Origin: Metellina segmentata | Lineage: Eukaryota; Arthropoda; Arachnida; Araneae; Tetragnathidae | Length of the DNA stretch: 64,000 nt | Direction of reading: 5' to 3' | NCBI GenBank assembly: GCA_947359465.1 | Contig: OX375879.1 | Location: 123,412,486-123,476,485 of the forward strand | Shown: positions 61,635-64,000 of the stretch, one piece after another | Position numbering within the stretch: the first letter of the stretch is position 1 | Layout: every line of letters begins with the position of its first letter | Notes under the pieces: generated by a model | The model's database searches: none | What the model saw: only the letters and a program-made list of their open reading frames with translations | Told to the model about the DNA's origin: nothing | Translations under genes and position numbers: made by a program

Positions 61635-62401
61635 TATAGCAAAAAATCGACGAACTAATAAGATGCAGAATTAGAGTGGTGCCGGGCTCGATCCACTTGG
61701 AATGGCGCTGACTGGGAACCTATAGTCTTTAGTGAGGAGTCCCGTTTCCAACTGTGTCTTGACGACAACAGCAGACGTGTATGGAGACGTCCAGGTCAGA
61801 GTGGCGATCCTGCCCTTACTATCGCACGCCACACATTCCCACAACAAGGCGCAATAGTCTGGGGTGCCATCTCCTTTGGATGTCGTTTCTGGCACACTTA
61901 CAGCACAGCAGTACTTAGATGACATTCTACGACCGGTTGTGTTACCGTTCCTATTGCGACACCCCGGATATACTTTTAAACAAGATAATGCACGGCGGCC
62001 GCACGTCTTTCTATGAATTATCTTCAAGCTTTACCAACACTTCCTTTGACAGTTAGATCTACTGATCTCCCTCCCATAGAGCAAATTTGGTACGTTATGG
62101 AAAGGCAACCATCCCGGAATGTTGACTCTTTAGCCCGACAGTTGGAGACATTTTGCAAGAAATTCCGCGGGACACCATCCGGGAACTTTTTCAGTCTATG
62201 CCACGCCGGGTGACGCATCCAGGCCAGAAGTGGACCAAGGCCTTAATGACTTCCTCCCATTGTAACGATCATACTATGAAATAAATCATTCAATTGTCCT
62301 AAAATTTCAATCGTTTGTTTTTCTATGTATGTTCTAACATCCACCCATTTTTATTGCAATCGGACAGTTCCGTCTTGGTGCGTCAATCTTTTTTTGTTAT
62401 A
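61635..62401 (+). mobile_element. Tc1-like deletion derivative
   Basis: TA-flanked ends TATAGCAAAAAATCGACGAAC and, inverted, TATAACAAAAAAAGATTGACG form imperfect inverted repeats. The 767-bp element keeps only the C-terminal two thirds of a transposase, starting directly inside the left repeat. It abuts the next transposon at 62416. Confidence 0.75.
61690..62225 (+). pseudogene. Tc1-family transposase, N terminus deleted
   Basis: Blocks: EPIVFSEESRFQLCLDDN (first catalytic residue is Glu instead of the usual Asp), SRRVWRRPGQSGDPALTIAR, AIVWGAISF, then in other frames LTAQQYLDDILRPVVLPFLL, FKQDNARRPHVF (second Asp) and PPIEQIWYVMERQPSRNVDS (third residue region, PIEQ). A run ending LARQLETF leads to the C terminus. 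At least three frameshifts or stops. Related families use FSDESRFQL and FQQDNARPH. Confidence 0.8.
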
Positions 62402-62415
62402 GATTGTATACTATA

Positions 62416-63840
62416 CAGGGTGATGCTACGGTCATGAAATAAACTTGGAGTGGTGGTACAATTTACTAAAACATACATATTTCGTATAGGAATGTCGGAC
62501 GGAAATGACGCTTGGAGGCACGAGCAAAAAATGAGACATGAACAGAAAAACCTTGTTTATTTACATCCTTGCAAAGTACTTCTTTGCAGCAATGTTTACA
62601 ATAAATGCTCAAAATTGTGAACTTGGCAGCTGAGATTGGCTGGCAATGCTGAGGGTAGAGAGCAGTAGTGTGCCTGGCCTTCTGTGATCTGCGGGAAAAC
62701 GTCAGTTACAAGTGTGCAGTTGACCGTGACGGGAGATTTTACAAATAGTGAAAAGGCGGACATACATATGATGTACGGTGCTGCAAATGGGAAAGGCAGA
62801 GCAGCGATACGGCTGTAACAGGAACGTTTTCCGTGCAGGCGTATGTCCAAATGAACAACGACATCCAAACATGGAAGAAACCATCTTGAACATTGTGGAT
62901 GAAAAACCCCACACAAATGCAAGAGCTATTGCACGTCGTGTACATGTGAGTCAACCCACCGTTTGGAGAGTCTTAAATGAAGAACATTTATACCCATTCC
63001 ATATTCAGAGAGTTCAAGCGTTGCAAGCAAGAGATTGCTGCGTGTAGAATTCTGCCAATCGTTCTTGCAGCAATATGCGTTGAGCCGGATTCCCCAGCTT
63101 CTGTGCTATTCCTAGATGAGACGACATTTACCGAGGAAGATAGTTTCAATGCGCACAATATTTATGTGTGGGCAACAGAAAATCAACACGCTACACGTCC
63201 ACGTACATTCCAAAAACGCTTCTCTGTGAATATTTGGGTGTGTGTTGCGAACGATTTCCTCATAGGCTCATATCTCCTACCAACGCGACTCAATGTCTTA
63301 CATTATCATATTTTTCTGGAAGAGGTTTTACCAGAATTGCTGCAAGATGTTCCGACGGTCGTTCGTAATCACATGTGGCTTCAGCATGATGGTGCGCCAG
63401 CCCATTTCAACGTGGTTGTCCGCAATTATCTGGATGCCAGTTTTGTGAGGCGATGAATTGGGTGTGGTGGACCATTCCGATGTAAAGACCATTGTTTACG
63501 TGACTTCAGTTGTCTCAAATGAGGACCTCGTTGCTCGACTGCGGCTGCAAGCGTGAGCGAAATGTCTGGCATCTTCGGAACTGTTCGCCAATCCCTCTTT
63601 CGACGCTACCAAGCATGTATTACTGTTGGTGGTCGCAATTTTGAGCATTTATTGTAAATATTGCTGCAAAGAAGCTTTTTGCAAGGATGTTGTAAATAAA
63701 CAAAGTTTTTCTGTTTCTCATGTTTTGTGTTCGTGCATCCACGCGTCATTTCCGACCATTACATTCCTATAAGAAAAGTGTATGTTTTAGTAAGCTGTAC
63801 CATCCCTTCAAGTGTGTCCCATGACCATAGTATCACCCTG
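62416..63840 (+). mobile_element. Mariner-group element with about 235-bp inverted repeats
   Basis: Ends CAGGGTGATGCTACGGTCAT and ATGACCATAGTATCACCCTG. Inverted similarity extends inward to CAATTTTGAGCATTTATTG/CAATAAATGCTCAAAATTG, about 235 bp. Left flank TA; right flank CA, a mutated TA duplication. It encloses one transposase pseudogene. The CAGGGTG terminus is shared with the element at 31188. Confidence 0.85.
62778..63657 (+). pseudogene. Mariner-group transposase, frameshifted and internally deleted
   Basis: N-terminal helix-turn-helix frame 62778-63047 includes DEKPHTNARAIARRVHVSQ and PTVWRVLNEEHLYPFHIQRV. The frame then shifts to 62977-63456, with SVLFLDETTFTEEDSFN (first Asp), FSVNIWVCVANDFLIGSYLL and MWLQHDGAPAHFNVVVRNYL (second Asp). 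After a stop, scattered pieces include EMSGIFGTVRQSLFRRYQAC and GGRNFEHLL, the family C terminus. The SPDLTPLDFF block that should carry the third acidic residue is deleted. The product would be inactive. Confidence 0.85.
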
Positions 63841-64000
63841 CATTTCAATCATAAAATCACCTGGGCCAAGGCCATACCGTCAACTAAATTTAACCAAACT
63901 ATCGACCTTCTTGGTTTCCCTGGACGCATTCAATGGCTGTTCACACAGGGATGAATTAGTTTAATCAGAGTTAGTTGAAGTTGAGCTACTTGTCGAGTAA
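63841..64000. other. Unassigned right edge
   Basis: No feature recognised in the final 160 bases. Confidence 0.4.

Overview
The window looks like a piece of a large, AT-rich, transposon-loaded arthropod genome, most probably an insect. The evidence is spliced genes with GT-AG introns, a histidine-rich secreted protein of the insect DUF4779 type, and many transposon fossils: Tc1/mariner, pogo, hAT-like, piggyBac-like and PIF/Harbinger-like elements, Helitron ends, BEL/Pao, Jockey-group and CR1-like LINEs, and two or three tRNA-derived SINE families. There is no operon-like organisation. The order of insect cannot be settled from the sequence.

Two host transcription units can be argued for. 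The stronger is on the minus strand: a 21-nt coding exon 1 (58065-58085), exon 2 (39481-39976) and exon 3 (36360-37531). All splice phases agree and together they give a secreted, His/Lys/Glu-rich protein of 562 codons. Intron 1 is 18.1 kb and filled with transposons; intron 2 is 1.9 kb. The weaker unit is on the plus strand: a 115-codon internal exon (23690-24034) with repeated ST-A-x-YRP motifs, perhaps an axonemal microtubule-associated protein, followed after a transposon-filled gap by a possible last exon (26476-26793).

Layout. 0-7.6 kb: hAT-like MITE, Tc1 remnants, a pogo N-terminal fragment, BEL/Pao polymerase remnant. 7.6-13.6 kb: decayed Jockey-group LINE, then a Tc1 gene interrupted by a CATCGATG-rich hAT-like MITE, then another copy of that MITE. 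14-16.5 kb: SINE cluster and a LINE tail. 17-18.6 kb: palindromic MITE and a TIR element inserted into a copy of itself. 19.7-26.8 kb: the plus-strand gene candidate with MITEs and a Helitron-like element. 27-33.7 kb: nearly intact Tc1 element, Tc3-like remnant, and a mariner-like element with long TIRs that holds a solo LTR. 33.8-36.1 kb: SINEs and a Helitron 3' end. 36.1-58.1 kb: the DUF4779-type gene. 58.1-64 kb: mostly anonymous sequence and two Tc1/mariner-group elements.

Many insertions are dated relative to each other by intact target-site duplications that can be read directly: SINE A into the CATCGATG MITE, that MITE into Tc1, a solo LTR into a mariner-like TIR, and three SINEs into one 12-bp target. 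No CRISPR array, rRNA gene or convincing functional tRNA gene is visible.
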